NCBI GenBank assembly: GCA_037143175.1
Contig: JBAWZF010000007.1
Location: 1 to 64,000 of the forward strand
Reading direction: 5' to 3'
DNA length: 64,000 nt
Origin: a bacterium
Lineage (GTDB): Bacteria; Verrucomicrobiota; Kiritimatiellia; CAIKKV01; CAITUY01
In this document: positions 15,381 to 25,917 of the stretch, piece by piece
How positions within the stretch are numbered: the first letter of the stretch is position 1
Layout of the letters: the number at the start of each line of letters is the position of its first letter
Position numbers and translations under genes: made by a program
Notes under the pieces: generated by a model
What the model was told of the DNA's origin: nothing
Seen by the model: the letters and a program-made list of their open reading frames with translations, nothing else
Databases searched by the model: none

Positions 15381-17063
15381 ATGAATGATGATTCCAGGGA
15401 GTTTTACGCCAGTTTGAGTCCTCTTTACCACTTGATCTATCCCGCTTCGGCGGCCACACCCGCTTCCTTAGAATACGAGCTGCCAAGGCGTGGCCCCTTC
15501 GGCCATTGGCTGCTACTCGCCGCATGGCTGGCAACCGTTGGCGCCGCTGCGGCCAGCGAGGAATGGCGGTCATGGGAAGTGGCCAGGGTGCGCCTCCATC
15601 AGACACGTCTCACCCTGCTGGAGAGCGACCATGTCCACGACCTCGACTATGCGTATCGCAAGGTAGGCGAACAGGCCGCCCTAGTCGCCGCCCAACAAGC
15701 GCTGACCAATCAGCAACCGCCCTTGGTCACACCTGGCGTGCGCGTGGAAGCCTATCACAGTCTGAACGACGATTCCGTCCAACCCTTCCTCCGCTACCTG
15801 CCACCCGGCTACACGCCGACCCGTGTGCCGCCGTTGATTGTCTACCTGCACGGCTATAACCCAGGCATCGAGCTCATCCACAACCCCTCTATTCCGGATG
15901 CGTTGGGGCGCCTCGCCGACGAACTCGGCGCCTGCGTGGTCGCGCCGTTCGGCCGCTGTAACTCCGATTTTCAGGGGGTCGGTGAACTGGATGTCCTGCG
16001 CGTGATGGATGAGATGTGTACCCGTTTTAATACCGATCCGCAGCGTGTGGTGCTGGCGGGTCACTCCATGGGCGGTCTGGGGGCCTGGTGTATCGGGGCG
16101 CGTCACCCGGAGCGTTTCAGCGGCTTGCTGGTGCTGTCCGGCCGCGGCGATTTCTATACCTGGCACCAGCTCACCCCCGCTGATCTCCCTCCGTGGCAAC
16201 GACGGCTGGTGGATATGCAGTTCGCGGCGGCCTACGCCACCAACCTGACAACCCTTCCCGTCCTAGCCTGGCACGGAGGTGCGGATGACCTGATTCCCTT
16301 CCGGGAAGGGCGCGCTATCGTGGCCCTGACCCGCCCTTACAACCGGAACATCACGTTCTACGCCCTGCCGCAGCGTGGCCACGACATTGTCGAAGACGTC
16401 TTGTTGCACCCCAAGACGCGCACCTGGCTGCAGGAGACCCTCCGGCCGGGGCACGCCAAAAACCGTCCTGTCGGACGGCGCGTAGGTGAGACTGGTAGCC
16501 GTCTGCAGGATGCTCTACTGCAACCCTTCCTCTTCGTCGGCGGCACCACCACCAATCAGGAAGAGACCGTGCGCCTGCTGCAAAACCGCGCCGACGAGTG
16601 GTGCCGCTTCACCCGCAGCCAGCCGCGCCACCAGACGGAAGCCGTCATGGTGACCAATCTGGCCGCCGCCTGCCATCTTTTTGTCTTTGGCGAGCCGGAG
16701 ACCAGCCCCTTGGTGCGAACCATCCTGGAGCGTGCCGGGGTACAGGTCACTCCCACCACCTTCCGCATCGCCGGTCGTACTCTTCCCCGCACCGGCCATG
16801 GGCTCTGGTTCACCGGGCGCAACCCTCTCAACCCGCAACTTCTGGGGATTGTGCAGTGCGGCCGCCCCTGGGGTGAAACGCTGAGCGACAACCACCGCTA
16901 TGACCGCATCCCGGATGTGATGGTCTACGGCGAAGAAGCCGACCGCTGGGGGTACAACCTCGCGGTCGCCGCTGGCTTCCTCGACGTGCAGGACCAGGTA
17001 CAGTGGTACGATCCCCCCGTCACCCCGGCGATCCGGCAGTACGACGTGAAGCTATGTTGGTAG
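15381..17063 (+). CDS. Chimeric gene: methyltransferase N-terminus joined to an exported alpha/beta hydrolase
   Basis: About 560 residues. The first 20 (NDDSREFYASLSPLYHLIYP) are the standard start of a class I methyltransferase, not of a hydrolase. After about position 15444 a hydrophobic segment (HWLLLAAWLATVGAAAA) looks like the signal peptide of a different protein. The hydrolase part has an oxyanion-type YLHGYNPG, nucleophile motif AGHSMGG, an Asp in HGGADDLIP and a His in PQRGHDIV, the prolyl-oligopeptidase/esterase type. A C-terminal domain of about 180 residues has no clear relative. From 15450 to the stop the DNA is visibly C-richer than its neighbours, which suggests transfer. Whether it is translated from 15381 is uncertain. 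Confidence 0.65.
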   Translation: MNDDSREFYASLSPLYHLIYPASAATPASLEYELPRRGPFGHWLLLAAWLATVGAAAASEEWRSWEVARVRLHQTRLTLLESDHVHDLDYAYRKVGEQAALVAAQQALTNQQPPLVTPGVRVEAYHSLNDDSVQPFLRYLPPGYTPTRVPPLIVYLHGYNPGIELIHNPSIPDALGRLADELGACVVAPFGRCNSDFQGVGELDVLRVMDEMCTRFNTDPQRVVLAGHSMGGLGAWCIGARHPERFSGLLVLSGRGDFYTWHQLTPADLPPWQRRLVDMQFAAAYATNLTTLPVLAWHGGADDLIPFREGRAIVALTRPYNRNITFYALPQRGHDIVEDVLLHPKTRTWLQETLRPGHAKNRPVGRRVGETGSRLQDALLQPFLFVGGTTTNQEETVRLLQNRADEWCRFTRSQPRHQTEAVMVTNLAAACHLFVFGEPETSPLVRTILERAGVQVTPTTFRIAGRTLPRTGHGLWFTGRNPLNPQLLGIVQCGRPWGETLSDNHRYDRIPDVMVYGEEADRWGYNLAVAAGFLDVQDQVQWYDPPVTPAIRQYDVKLCW

Positions 17064-17086
17064 ATTCAGATTTAGTGGTTTACTGC

Positions 17087-17115
17087 TTGACGGGGCGGGT
17101 TGATTTCCGCAGATT
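17087..17115 (+). promoter_or_regulatory. Possible sigma-70 promoter for the mre cluster
   Basis: TTGACG at 17087-17092 and CAGATT at 17110-17115 with 17-bp spacing lie about 60 bp before mreB. The -35 is good and the -10 weak. Confidence 0.3.
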
Positions 17116-17165
17116 ACTAAACAAAAGTTGTCTTAAGAGGGTTTCAGGATGACGTGTAGGATTAA

Positions 17166-18212
<1,047 letters not shown>

Positions 18213-18301
18213 TCTTCTCTCGAATAGTCGCCTCTTCTCGTGCAATGGGTTTTAATTTGAACACACTCCGAAGGGAGTGATGGGATGAGGGGCTTTTTGA
18301 C

Positions 18302-19138
18302 GTGAGGGATCGTACATTTGTCTTAGGAGTGGTGCTGGCGACCTTTTTTCTGGTTCTCCTGAACCTGCCGTCGTCGGTGTCATCTTCGTTGCGAGACTTC
18401 TTTCGGGGAGGCATGGCCACCTATCAGGGTGGGGTTACCCGCCTGCTATCACGTGTTCACAAGACTTCCGCCGCTGTTGGTAATATCGGTGACATCATTC
18501 AGGAGCGTGACCGACTGGACAAGGAGGTTACCGTGCTCAGGACTCAACTCCGGGGGGTGGAGGGGGTTTTGCGCGAAAACAATGAATTACGTGAATTGAT
18601 GGGCTTTAAAAAACGACTGAGCGTTAAGACGGTGGCGTGTGCGGTGATTGCCCGTGATGATGGATATGGGTGGTGGCAGACCATGCGCCTTGATAAGGGA
18701 CGGGACGAGGGGGTGGCGGCGGATATGCCCGTGATGACGCTGGAGGGCCTGGTGGGACGTGTGATTGAGGTGGGGGCACACACCTGCGATGTCCTGTTGA
18801 TTTCAGACCGGGCATTCAAGGTGTCGGTTCGTTTTGAGCAGGAAGGTTCGTTCGGGATACTTCAGGGGGGCGGGATTTCGTTGCGTGGTGACCACAGTTT
18901 CGGGGTGCTTTGTAATCCCCTTCCATCCGAGGTGGATTATGTGAGGAAAGATTTGAAAATCAAACCAGGCGAATGGGTTGTGACGTCGGGCTTTGGCGGG
19001 GTATTTCCAGCAGGGCTTGTGGTAGGGCGTGTGGTCAGTATGAGTATGGATGAAACGGGGCTTTATCAGGTTGCTGAAGTGGCGCCAGCTGCCGATATGG
19101 CCCGGCTTCAACATGTATTAGTGGTGACGGAACCGTGA
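18302..19138 (+). CDS. mreC: Rod-shape-determining protein MreC
   Basis: 278 residues with a GTG start. An N-terminal membrane helix (about 5-24) is followed by a coiled coil (about 55-100) and the two beta-barrel domains of MreC, with VMTLEGLVGRVIEVG and VVTSGFGGVFPAGLVVG as the landmark glycine-rich strands. MreC is a bitopic periplasmic scaffold that connects MreB to PBP2 and RodA. The 89-bp gap after mreB has no obvious terminator. The next gene starts 10 bp on. Confidence 0.92.
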   Translation: MRDRTFVLGVVLATFFLVLLNLPSSVSSSLRDFFRGGMATYQGGVTRLLSRVHKTSAAVGNIGDIIQERDRLDKEVTVLRTQLRGVEGVLRENNELRELMGFKKRLSVKTVACAVIARDDGYGWWQTMRLDKGRDEGVAADMPVMTLEGLVGRVIEVGAHTCDVLLISDRAFKVSVRFEQEGSFGILQGGGISLRGDHSFGVLCNPLPSEVDYVRKDLKIKPGEWVVTSGFGGVFPAGLVVGRVVSMSMDETGLYQVAEVAPAADMARLQHVLVVTEP

Positions 19139-19148
19139 GATCATTCAA

Positions 19149-19655
19149 ATGACAGCCGCAATCATGATTTTTTTATTGCTGGGGGGGGGGCTTCTGCAAA
19201 GCCTTATGCCCGCGTCAGCGGTACTGGGGCTTGCCAAACCGCCGTTTTTGATGGCCGTGTCGCTTTATTATGCTTTGGCTCATCCGCGGGGGACTGCAGT
19301 GCTGGCGGCCATTCTGGCCGGGGTTATTCAGGACTCGATGAGCCTTTTGCCCCTGGGGTATTCGGCGCTTTGTTTTGTGATATTCGGGGTGATATTGGCG
19401 GAGACACGCGAGAAGTTGTTCGGAGATAGTTTGTTTACGGTGGCCATATTGGGCGCCAGTTTGGGTGCTTTGACCACCTTGGGATTGTTTCTGATGTTGA
19501 GCCTTAACTCTCTGGCGGACTCCATCCCATTCTGGTGGGTGGCACTCAAGATGGGGGGCACGGCATTACTGGGTCTTGGTATTGCTCCGTTGGTGTGGTG
19601 GGTGGCGGCTACGCTTGAACGCCACGTGGGGTTAACGTATGTCGGTGAGAGATAA
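19149..19655 (+). CDS. mreD: Rod-shape-determining protein MreD
   Basis: 168 residues, almost entirely hydrophobic, with about five membrane helices. Sequence conservation in MreD is low; the assignment rests on size, topology, the QDSMSLLPLGYSALCFVIF segment and position between mreC and mrdA. It is an inner-membrane partner of MreC. The mrdA frame overlaps its last codons, or starts one base after its stop if the ATG at 19657 is used. Confidence 0.88.
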   Translation: MTAAIMIFLLLGGGLLQSLMPASAVLGLAKPPFLMAVSLYYALAHPRGTAVLAAILAGVIQDSMSLLPLGYSALCFVIFGVILAETREKLFGDSLFTVAILGASLGALTTLGLFLMLSLNSLADSIPFWWVALKMGGTALLGLGIAPLVWWVAATLERHVGLTYVGER

Positions 19656-19656
19656 T

Positions 19657-21483
19657 ATGGCAGCAGGTGAAACCATTCTTATGGAATTGAAGCGCATCCG
19701 GCTAGTGCTGCTGGTCATGCTGGGCCTGTTGTTTCTGCTGGCTACATTGCTGTTTGATATCCAGGTTTCACGGAGGCCGGAGTTTGAAGCCAGTTTACAT
19801 AAACAAAGTTTGCGGCGGATCCGTTTGCCTGCACCGAGGGGGCGGATATTTGACCGGAATCAGGTGTGTCTGGCCGATAACCAGCCTTGTTACTGCCTGG
19901 CTTTCAATTTGGAAGATCTTCGTCAGCCCGGACGGTGGAAGAATACAGTGGCGGAGGTGCAGCGCCGGGTCGGGGAGCTCAAGGGACTGATGGGGCGAAA
20001 AGCCATCATTGACGAAGCAGATATTTGGAGCCATATCCAGCGCCGTCTCCCGTTACCGCTGGTGGTTTGGCGGAGTCTGGATCCTGCGGCGCTGGCGCGA
20101 CTTTCAGAGTCTTCGGTGAATATGGCGGGGGTCGAGATTTATGTGGAGCCCAATCGCGTTTATCCCAATGGGGAATTGGCGGCTCATCTTCTGGGGTATG
20201 TGGGAAAGACGGACTTCTCCGGGGCGGAGATGGCTGGGTTTCAGTATTATCTTCCGGAGATGGACGGAAAAATGGGGTTGGAGCGCCAGTTTAATAAACA
20301 TGTCATTGGCGAGCCTGGGGAGCGCCTGGTGCGTATTGACGCATCGGGGCTCAAACGTGCAGAGCGAATCGACAAGGAGCCGATACCTGGTGCGAATGTG
20401 ATTCTGGCAATCGATAGCCGGATTCAAGCCTTAGCGGAATTAGCCATCCGAGATGTTCCTGGTGCTGTGGTGGTGTTGGATCCTACTAATGGGGATGTGC
20501 TTGCCCTGGCGAGTTCTCCGACGTTTAATCCAAATCAGTTGATGCCTGTTTTTCCGAAAGCGCTATGGGATCAGCTTAATTCTGACCCCTCCAAGCCCAT
20601 GTTGAATAAAGCGGTGGCTGAAGTGTACGCGCCCGGGAGTATCTTCAAGCCGGTGACCGCCTTGGCGGCCTTGAATATGGAGGCCGTTTCTGCCGCCCTG
20701 ACAGTGGATTGCCCCGGTTACTTTATGATTGGGAATAAAGCCATGAAATGCTGGAACCCCAATGGACATGGGGTGGTGGATTTACGGCGAGGGATTGAGC
20801 AATCGTGTAATACGTATTTTATTACCATCGGGCTGAAATGCGGGAATGATGCCATCTCTGATCTGGCGAAATTGTTTGGCCTGGGGGAGAAGACGGGTAT
20901 CGAACTTGATCGTGAGGCTGCCGGGGTTGTGCCTACGCCGGAGTGGAAACAGAAATACTGGCACGAGGACTGGCGGAATGGCGATACCTGTAATTTTTCA
21001 ATCGGACAGGGAGCATTAGCCGTGACCCCCTTGCAAATGGCGGTGGTGGCGGCCACGCTTGCCAATAGCGGGGATGTTTTCCGTCCGCGTTTGGTACTGG
21101 GCTTACAGGACACGGCCGGTCTCTCTATTACAAATTATCCTGCGACGTTGGTACGGCATTTGCCGCTCGATCCGGCGGCGATGAGGGCGGTACGAAACGG
21201 AATGCACGATGTTATCATGGCTCCCACCGGAACCGGGAAGCGGGCCGCCATCCCCGGAATTGAAATGGCGGGGAAGACGGGCACAGCGGAGTATGGAGAG
21301 AAAGAAGACCGGAAGAAGCATGGGTGGATGATCCTGTTTGCCCCTTATGACAAGCCGCGTTATGCCGTTGCCATGGTGGTGGATGATGCCGTCTCCGGGG
21401 GATTCACCGTAGGACCACGACTCCATGACCTCATGATGGGGATTTTCAAGGTGTCTGAAGGTCGGCGGGAGGTGGATGGGTGA
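19657..21483 (+). CDS. mrdA: Penicillin-binding protein 2, elongation transpeptidase
   Basis: About 608 residues from the ATG at 19657 (GGTGAGAG upstream); the frame also allows an ATG at 19639. One N-terminal membrane helix is followed by the dimerisation/pedestal domain with RGRIFDRN-like PRGRIFDRN. The transpeptidase motifs are SIFK (Ser at about 328), SCN, and KTGTAEYG (about 540). PBP2 crosslinks peptidoglycan during elongation together with RodA, whose gene overlaps its stop codon. Length is normal for class B enzymes. Confidence 0.95.
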   Translation: MAAGETILMELKRIRLVLLVMLGLLFLLATLLFDIQVSRRPEFEASLHKQSLRRIRLPAPRGRIFDRNQVCLADNQPCYCLAFNLEDLRQPGRWKNTVAEVQRRVGELKGLMGRKAIIDEADIWSHIQRRLPLPLVVWRSLDPAALARLSESSVNMAGVEIYVEPNRVYPNGELAAHLLGYVGKTDFSGAEMAGFQYYLPEMDGKMGLERQFNKHVIGEPGERLVRIDASGLKRAERIDKEPIPGANVILAIDSRIQALAELAIRDVPGAVVVLDPTNGDVLALASSPTFNPNQLMPVFPKALWDQLNSDPSKPMLNKAVAEVYAPGSIFKPVTALAALNMEAVSAALTVDCPGYFMIGNKAMKCWNPNGHGVVDLRRGIEQSCNTYFITIGLKCGNDAISDLAKLFGLGEKTGIELDREAAGVVPTPEWKQKYWHEDWRNGDTCNFSIGQGALAVTPLQMAVVAATLANSGDVFRPRLVLGLQDTAGLSITNYPATLVRHLPLDPAAMRAVRNGMHDVIMAPTGTGKRAAIPGIEMAGKTGTAEYGEKEDRKKHGWMILFAPYDKPRYAVAMVVDDAVSGGFTVGPRLHDLMMGIFKVSEGRREVDG

Positions 21484-22658
21484 GGGAATTCCTTCAACAG
21501 TTTCATCTGCTGCGTCGCATGAACTGGATCATGCTCCTGATGATTATCGGTTTGATGGCCGTGGGCGTTTGCTTCATCTACAGCGCGACGTCAATGCGGG
21601 AGGATTCAACCGTGGATTTGTACGTCAAACAGATTAAATGGGCGCTTGCGGGCATGGTTTGTTATCTCGGGGTAACGCTTTTCGACTACCGGCGGTTGCG
21701 TGACGTGTCTTGGATGTTTTATATCGTGGCCGTGATCTTGCTGGTGGCGGTGTTGTTTTTTGGAACGCGTATCTACGGCGCCAAGCGCTGGTTGATGTTT
21801 ATGGGGGTGGGTGTGCAGCCATCGGAAATTGGCAAACTCGCCGTGATTACCCTGAGTGCCTGCCTGTTGAGCCCTGCGGCAGAGAAGTTTGACCGCTTGC
21901 CGTCCATGTGGCGGTTGTTCCTGCTGGCAGCAATTCCCATGGTGCTGGTGATGAAAGAACCGGATCTGGGAAGCGCACTTGTGTATCTGCCTGTGGTGGT
22001 GGCAATGTTGTTTGTGGCGGGGGCCCGCATCAAGCCTCTGGTACTACTGGGGGGGGGTGGAGTGGCGGCTGTGATGCTCGTGCTTGCGGCGGTAGCGCTG
22101 CCGGAGCAGATGGGAATGACGCCTGAGCATCAGGAAAAATTTTTTCATGCCATCCGGTTGAGCGAATATCAGCGAGACCGGATTGAGGTGTTTTTGCAGC
22201 CTGGAAAAGATCCGATGGGCACGGGTTGGAATAAGCGGCAATCCGAAATAGCTGTGGGTTCAGGGGGGCTTACGGGTAAAGGGTACTTGGGCGGAACGCA
22301 GAATATTCTGGGTTTCCTGCCGCGTACGGTGGCTCCGACGGATTTCATTTTTTCGGTTATTACGGAGGAATTGGGTTTTTTGGGAGCTTTAGGCGTGTTG
22401 ACGATGTATGGTGGGCTGGTGGTGTGCGGTTTATATGCTGCCATGATGGCGCGCGATAAAATGGGACGGGTGTTGTGTGTGGGTATTGTAATGATGGTAT
22501 TCACGCATGCTTTTGTAAATATGGCAATGACCATTGGGGTGTTGCCAGTGGTGGGGATCCCTCTGCCGCTGGTCAGCTACGGTGGGACATTTATGGTAAT
22601 TACTCTGTTTGCTTTAGGTTTGATTCAAAGTGTGTATGTGCGACGGCCGGGATTGTGA
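21480..22658 (+). CDS. rodA: SEDS-family peptidoglycan glycosyltransferase RodA
   Basis: 392 residues with about ten membrane helices; GTG start overlapping the mrdA stop (GTGA). IKWALAGMVCYL, the conserved GVGVQPSEIGKLA loop, VMKEPDLGSALVYLP and GIPLPLVSYGG are SEDS-family markers. The Asp in KEPDLG corresponds to the residue needed for glycan polymerisation in RodA. It polymerises lipid II with PBP2 as partner. TDFIFSVITEELGFLG confirms the RodA/FtsW group; neighbourhood decides for RodA. Confidence 0.95.
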   Translation: MREFLQQFHLLRRMNWIMLLMIIGLMAVGVCFIYSATSMREDSTVDLYVKQIKWALAGMVCYLGVTLFDYRRLRDVSWMFYIVAVILLVAVLFFGTRIYGAKRWLMFMGVGVQPSEIGKLAVITLSACLLSPAAEKFDRLPSMWRLFLLAAIPMVLVMKEPDLGSALVYLPVVVAMLFVAGARIKPLVLLGGGGVAAVMLVLAAVALPEQMGMTPEHQEKFFHAIRLSEYQRDRIEVFLQPGKDPMGTGWNKRQSEIAVGSGGLTGKGYLGGTQNILGFLPRTVAPTDFIFSVITEELGFLGALGVLTMYGGLVVCGLYAAMMARDKMGRVLCVGIVMMVFTHAFVNMAMTIGVLPVVGIPLPLVSYGGTFMVITLFALGLIQSVYVRRPGL

Positions 22659-22683
22659 CCGTTGTCAGGAAAGGATGTGCTGA

Positions 22684-24285
22684 ATGTTTGGATTTCGTTT
22701 TGGAAGAAAGAGTTTTAAGCGGGAGATTGTGATTAATGCCGAGAGTCTGGAGACCCGTGTGGCGGTTCTGGAGAACGGTAAACTGGAGGAGTTCCAGGTT
22801 GAGCACCCCACCGAGGAACGGATTGTGGGGGGGATTTATAAAGGGGTGATTAAAAACCTGGAAGATGGGTTGCAGGCCGCTTTTGTGGATATTGGCCTTA
22901 AGAAAAATGCATTCCTGCATTATTGGGATATGATTCCGGAAGATGCAGCCCGCCTGGAGGCGGCGGAGGATATCACGATCAGAAATATGACGAAGAAAAA
23001 ACGTCATACAAGCGCGGAAATTGCCCGAATGTTTCCCATCGGTTCTGAAATTGTGGTTCAGGTCACCAAGGGGCCGATCAGCACCAAAGGGCCGCGGGTA
23101 ACAGCAAACCTGAGTATTCCGGGGCGGTATCTGGTGATGTTGCCCGGTAGTAATTTAAAAGGTGTTTCGCGTAAGATTGAAGACGAAAAAGAGCGGCAGC
23201 GCCTGAAGAAAGTGCTGGCCCGGCTTCCCACGCCCGAGGGTGTTGGCTTGATTATCCGTACGGCCGGCATGGGCGCCCAGCAACGCAGCTTCGTTCGCGA
23301 CATGCGGGCGATGGTGGATGTGTGGGGAGAGATTAGTCGCGGGATCCGGGAGACACCGGCCCCGTGCTGTTTATATGAAGAACTCGACCTTGTGGAGCGC
23401 GTGGTGCGGGACTGGCTGACAGAAGATATTGACCGCATTGTGGTGGATGATCCGCTTAAGGTGGAGCGTATTAAAGATCTGGCCTCGAAAATTTCGCGGC
23501 GTGTCCGGTCCCGCATTCAGCAGTACGAGGGGGCGGCTCCGATCTTTGACCACTTTAATATCGAACGCCAGCTTGAAAATGCATTTGCCCGCAAGGTGAT
23601 GCTGAAGTCAGGCGGATATATTATTTTCGAGGAGACCGAGGCGCTGATTTCCGTGGATGTTAATACTGGCCGGCACAAGGGGGCACAATCCCAGGAAGAT
23701 GTGATATTCGAAGTTAACACGGAAGCGGCTGAGGAAGTGGCGCGTCAGCTCAGGTTGCGAAATGTCGGCGGGTTGATCGTGGTTGATTTTATCGACATGA
23801 AGCAGAAGAAAAACAGAAACGCCGTATATAAAACGATCAAAGACGCCCTGCATCGCGATAAGGCCAAGACCAATGTTCTGCAAATTTCCCATCTTGGATT
23901 GCTGGAAATGACCCGGCAGCGTGTGGATGAGGGCGTGCTCTCCTCCATGTTTGTGGATTGTCCGTATTGCAAGGGCAAGGGGAGCGTGAAGTCGCCGCTT
24001 TCCATGAGTGTTGAGATTCAACGCCAGATCGTGGCTGTGATGCGCCGGTTTAAAGATTCAGGCCAGAACCGGAAATTACAGATTGTCGTTCACCCCACGG
24101 TGTTGGAGCGGTTGCGTAAAGAGGATGAAGCCGTTCTTGTTAATTTAGAAAGCAAATTTGCGGGCTTTTTGAGCTTCAGGGCTGATCCGGGGCGCCATGT
24201 AGAAGATTTTGATGTCCGGAATGCGGAAACCAGCGAGATGTATTTTACCACCATTTCAAAACCAGCAGAGTCCCGTCCGGGCTGA
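22684..24285 (+). CDS. rng: Ribonuclease E/G family endoribonuclease
   Basis: 533 residues. An N-terminal S1 domain (about 40-125, with GIYKGVIKNLEDGLQAAFVDIG) precedes the RNase H-like and DNase I-like parts. The metal-binding region is ISVDVNTGRHKG followed by VVDFIDMKQKKNR, and the zinc-link is the CPYCKGKG motif near residue 430. It lacks the long disordered C-terminal scaffold of RNase E, so the length fits RNase G. It processes rRNA and mRNA at single-stranded AU-rich sites. Position 25 bp after rodA, as in the mre-rng arrangement of proteobacteria, supports co-transcription with the shape genes. Confidence 0.93.
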   Translation: MFGFRFGRKSFKREIVINAESLETRVAVLENGKLEEFQVEHPTEERIVGGIYKGVIKNLEDGLQAAFVDIGLKKNAFLHYWDMIPEDAARLEAAEDITIRNMTKKKRHTSAEIARMFPIGSEIVVQVTKGPISTKGPRVTANLSIPGRYLVMLPGSNLKGVSRKIEDEKERQRLKKVLARLPTPEGVGLIIRTAGMGAQQRSFVRDMRAMVDVWGEISRGIRETPAPCCLYEELDLVERVVRDWLTEDIDRIVVDDPLKVERIKDLASKISRRVRSRIQQYEGAAPIFDHFNIERQLENAFARKVMLKSGGYIIFEETEALISVDVNTGRHKGAQSQEDVIFEVNTEAAEEVARQLRLRNVGGLIVVDFIDMKQKKNRNAVYKTIKDALHRDKAKTNVLQISHLGLLEMTRQRVDEGVLSSMFVDCPYCKGKGSVKSPLSMSVEIQRQIVAVMRRFKDSGQNRKLQIVVHPTVLERLRKEDEAVLVNLESKFAGFLSFRADPGRHVEDFDVRNAETSEMYFTTISKPAESRPG

Positions 24286-24342
24286 TTTGGTGGAGTGAAA
24301 TTGAGTGGAGAATAAAAAAAACTAAAAAGAATTATAATCCTG

Positions 24343-24370
24343 TTGACAGTAAATCAGCGTATGGTAGATT
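24343..24370 (+). promoter_or_regulatory. Sigma-70 promoter for tRNA-Thr / tuf transcript
   Basis: Perfect TTGACA at 24343-24348 and TAGATT at 24365-24370 with 16-bp spacing, preceded by an A-rich tract (24311-24332) that could act as an UP element. Such a strong promoter suits the first tRNA and translation-factor genes. A leader of about 130 bases lies before the tRNA; no riboswitch was recognised in it. Confidence 0.6.
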
Positions 24371-24512
24371 TTGCGGTCTGTTTTTGGGATGAGTCCATAA
24401 GTTGAGTGTGAATTACTTGGCAGGGAGCGAATTTCCCGTTGTCGGATTTGATGAAGGCAACAGGAAGTCGTCTTTTTGTGTTTGTTGGAAGCTAAGGTGG
24501 AAAAATCGCGAG

Positions 24513-24588
24513 GCCCCCGTAGCTCAGTTGGTAGAGCACGTCCTTGGTAAGGACGAGGTCAGCGGTTCGATCCCGCTCGTGGGCTCCA
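24513..24588 (+). tRNA. trnT-GGU: tRNA-Thr, anticodon GGT
   Basis: 76 nt with an encoded CCA. The anticodon loop TTGGTAA (GGT at 24546-24548) is closed by GTCC/GGAC. D arm GCTC/GAGC and T arm AGCGG/CCGCT are complete. The acceptor stem has one C-T mismatch at the fifth pair. It lies directly before tuf, as tRNA-Thr does in the thrU-tufB operon of E. coli. Confidence 0.95.
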
Positions 24589-24656
24589 TAATTTTGAATG
24601 ACCGGATTGGCTGGTCAAAGTGGAACTGAAAAAGAGAATAAACTAGGAGTACGACT

Positions 24657-25865
24657 ATGGCGAAAGAAACGTTTAGCAGAACCAAGCCGCATGTGAATGT
24701 GGGTACGATCGGGCACGTTGACCATGGCAAGACCACCTTGACGGCGGCCCTTACCTATGTTCAGTCGTTATGCGGGTTGAGCACATATATCAAATATGAT
24801 CAGGTTGCCAAGGCCTCAGAGTCTCAGGGGCGTCGTGATCCGACCAAGATTTTGACCATTGCGACATCGCATGTTGAATACAGTTCGGTTAATCGCCATT
24901 ATGCGCACGTTGACTGTCCGGGTCATGCTGACTATGTTAAGAATATGATTACCGGTGCGGCTCAGATGGATGGCGCCATTCTGGTGGTGAGCGCGTCTGA
25001 TGGACCGATGCCTCAGACCCGTGAGCACATCCTGCTTGCCCGTCAGGTCGGTGTGCCCAAGGTTGTCGTGTTCCTGAACAAGGTTGATACCGTTGATGAT
25101 CCTGAATTGCTGGATCTTGTTGAGCTCGAGATTCGTGAATTGCTGAGTAAGTATGATTACCCCGGCGACGATACCCCGATCATTCGTGGTAGCGCCTTGG
25201 GTGCGATCAAGGCGACCACGGCGGATGATCCTGCGTGTCAGTGCATCAAGGACTTGATGAACGCGTTGGATACGTTTATTCCGGAACCTGTCCGGGTTAT
25301 TGACCAGGCGTTCCTGCTTTCGATCGAAGATGTATTCTCGATTGAAGGTCGTGGTACCGTGGTAACCGGTCGTATCGAGCGTGGTATCATCAAGGTCGGC
25401 GAAGAAGTTGAAATCGTCGGGTTGAAGCCTACGGTTAAGACGATTGTTACCGGCGTCGAGATGTTCCGCAAGTTATTGGATCAGGGACAGGCTGGTGATA
25501 ATGTCGGCTGTCTGCTTCGTAGCACCAAGAAGGAAGATGTTGAGCGCGGCCAGGTGTTGGCTAAGCCTGGTTCTATCACTCCTCACACAACGTTCAAGTG
25601 CGAAGTTTATGTGTTGAGCAAGGAAGAGGGTGGTCGTCACACCCCGTTCTTCAAGGGTTATCGTCCTCAGTTCTACTTCCGTACCACGGACGTGACAGGC
25701 GACATTACGTTGCCTGACGGTGTTGAGATGGTGATGCCAGGTGATAATATCAGCATGACGGTTACGCTGATTGCACCGATCGCCATGGAGAAGTCCATGC
25801 GTTTCGCTATCCGTGAGGGTGGCCGTACGGTGGGTGCCGGTACTGTGTCTGAAATTCTGCAATAA
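24657..25865 (+). CDS. tuf: Elongation factor Tu with altered switch I
   Basis: 402 residues, slightly longer than usual. G1 GHVDHGKT, G3 DCPGHAD, G4 LNKVD and the domain 2 and 3 landmarks ([30 protein letters not shown]) are normal. The switch I region is not: the nearly invariant KARGITI is replaced by a stretch five residues longer ending [17 protein letters not shown]. The Mg-binding threonine is kept but the preceding RGI is lost. Planctomycete EF-Tu has a similar replacement as I recall. [13 protein letters not shown] in domain 2 also differs from the common LLRGxKREE. AGGAG upstream is strong. It is the only tuf in the window; none lies after fusA. Confidence 0.96.
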   Translation: MAKETFSRTKPHVNVGTIGHVDHGKTTLTAALTYVQSLCGLSTYIKYDQVAKASESQGRRDPTKILTIATSHVEYSSVNRHYAHVDCPGHADYVKNMITGAAQMDGAILVVSASDGPMPQTREHILLARQVGVPKVVVFLNKVDTVDDPELLDLVELEIRELLSKYDYPGDDTPIIRGSALGAIKATTADDPACQCIKDLMNALDTFIPEPVRVIDQAFLLSIEDVFSIEGRGTVVTGRIERGIIKVGEEVEIVGLKPTVKTIVTGVEMFRKLLDQGQAGDNVGCLLRSTKKEDVERGQVLAKPGSITPHTTFKCEVYVLSKEEGGRHTPFFKGYRPQFYFRTTDVTGDITLPDGVEMVMPGDNISMTVTLIAPIAMEKSMRFAIREGGRTVGAGTVSEILQ

Positions 25866-25899
25866 TTAATCGTCCGGCTGAGGTCGGACAATTTTGTCC

Positions 25900-25917
25900 G
25901 GGCGGTTCGCCGCCCGT
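25900..25917 (+). promoter_or_regulatory. Stable UUCG-tetraloop hairpin after tuf
   Basis: CGGGCGG-TTCG-CCGCCCG is a perfect 7-bp stem with an exceptionally stable tetraloop. A second small stem (GTCCG/CGGAC) precedes it. There is no T-tract, so it is more likely an RNA processing or stability element between tuf and rpmG than a full terminator. Confidence 0.5.
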
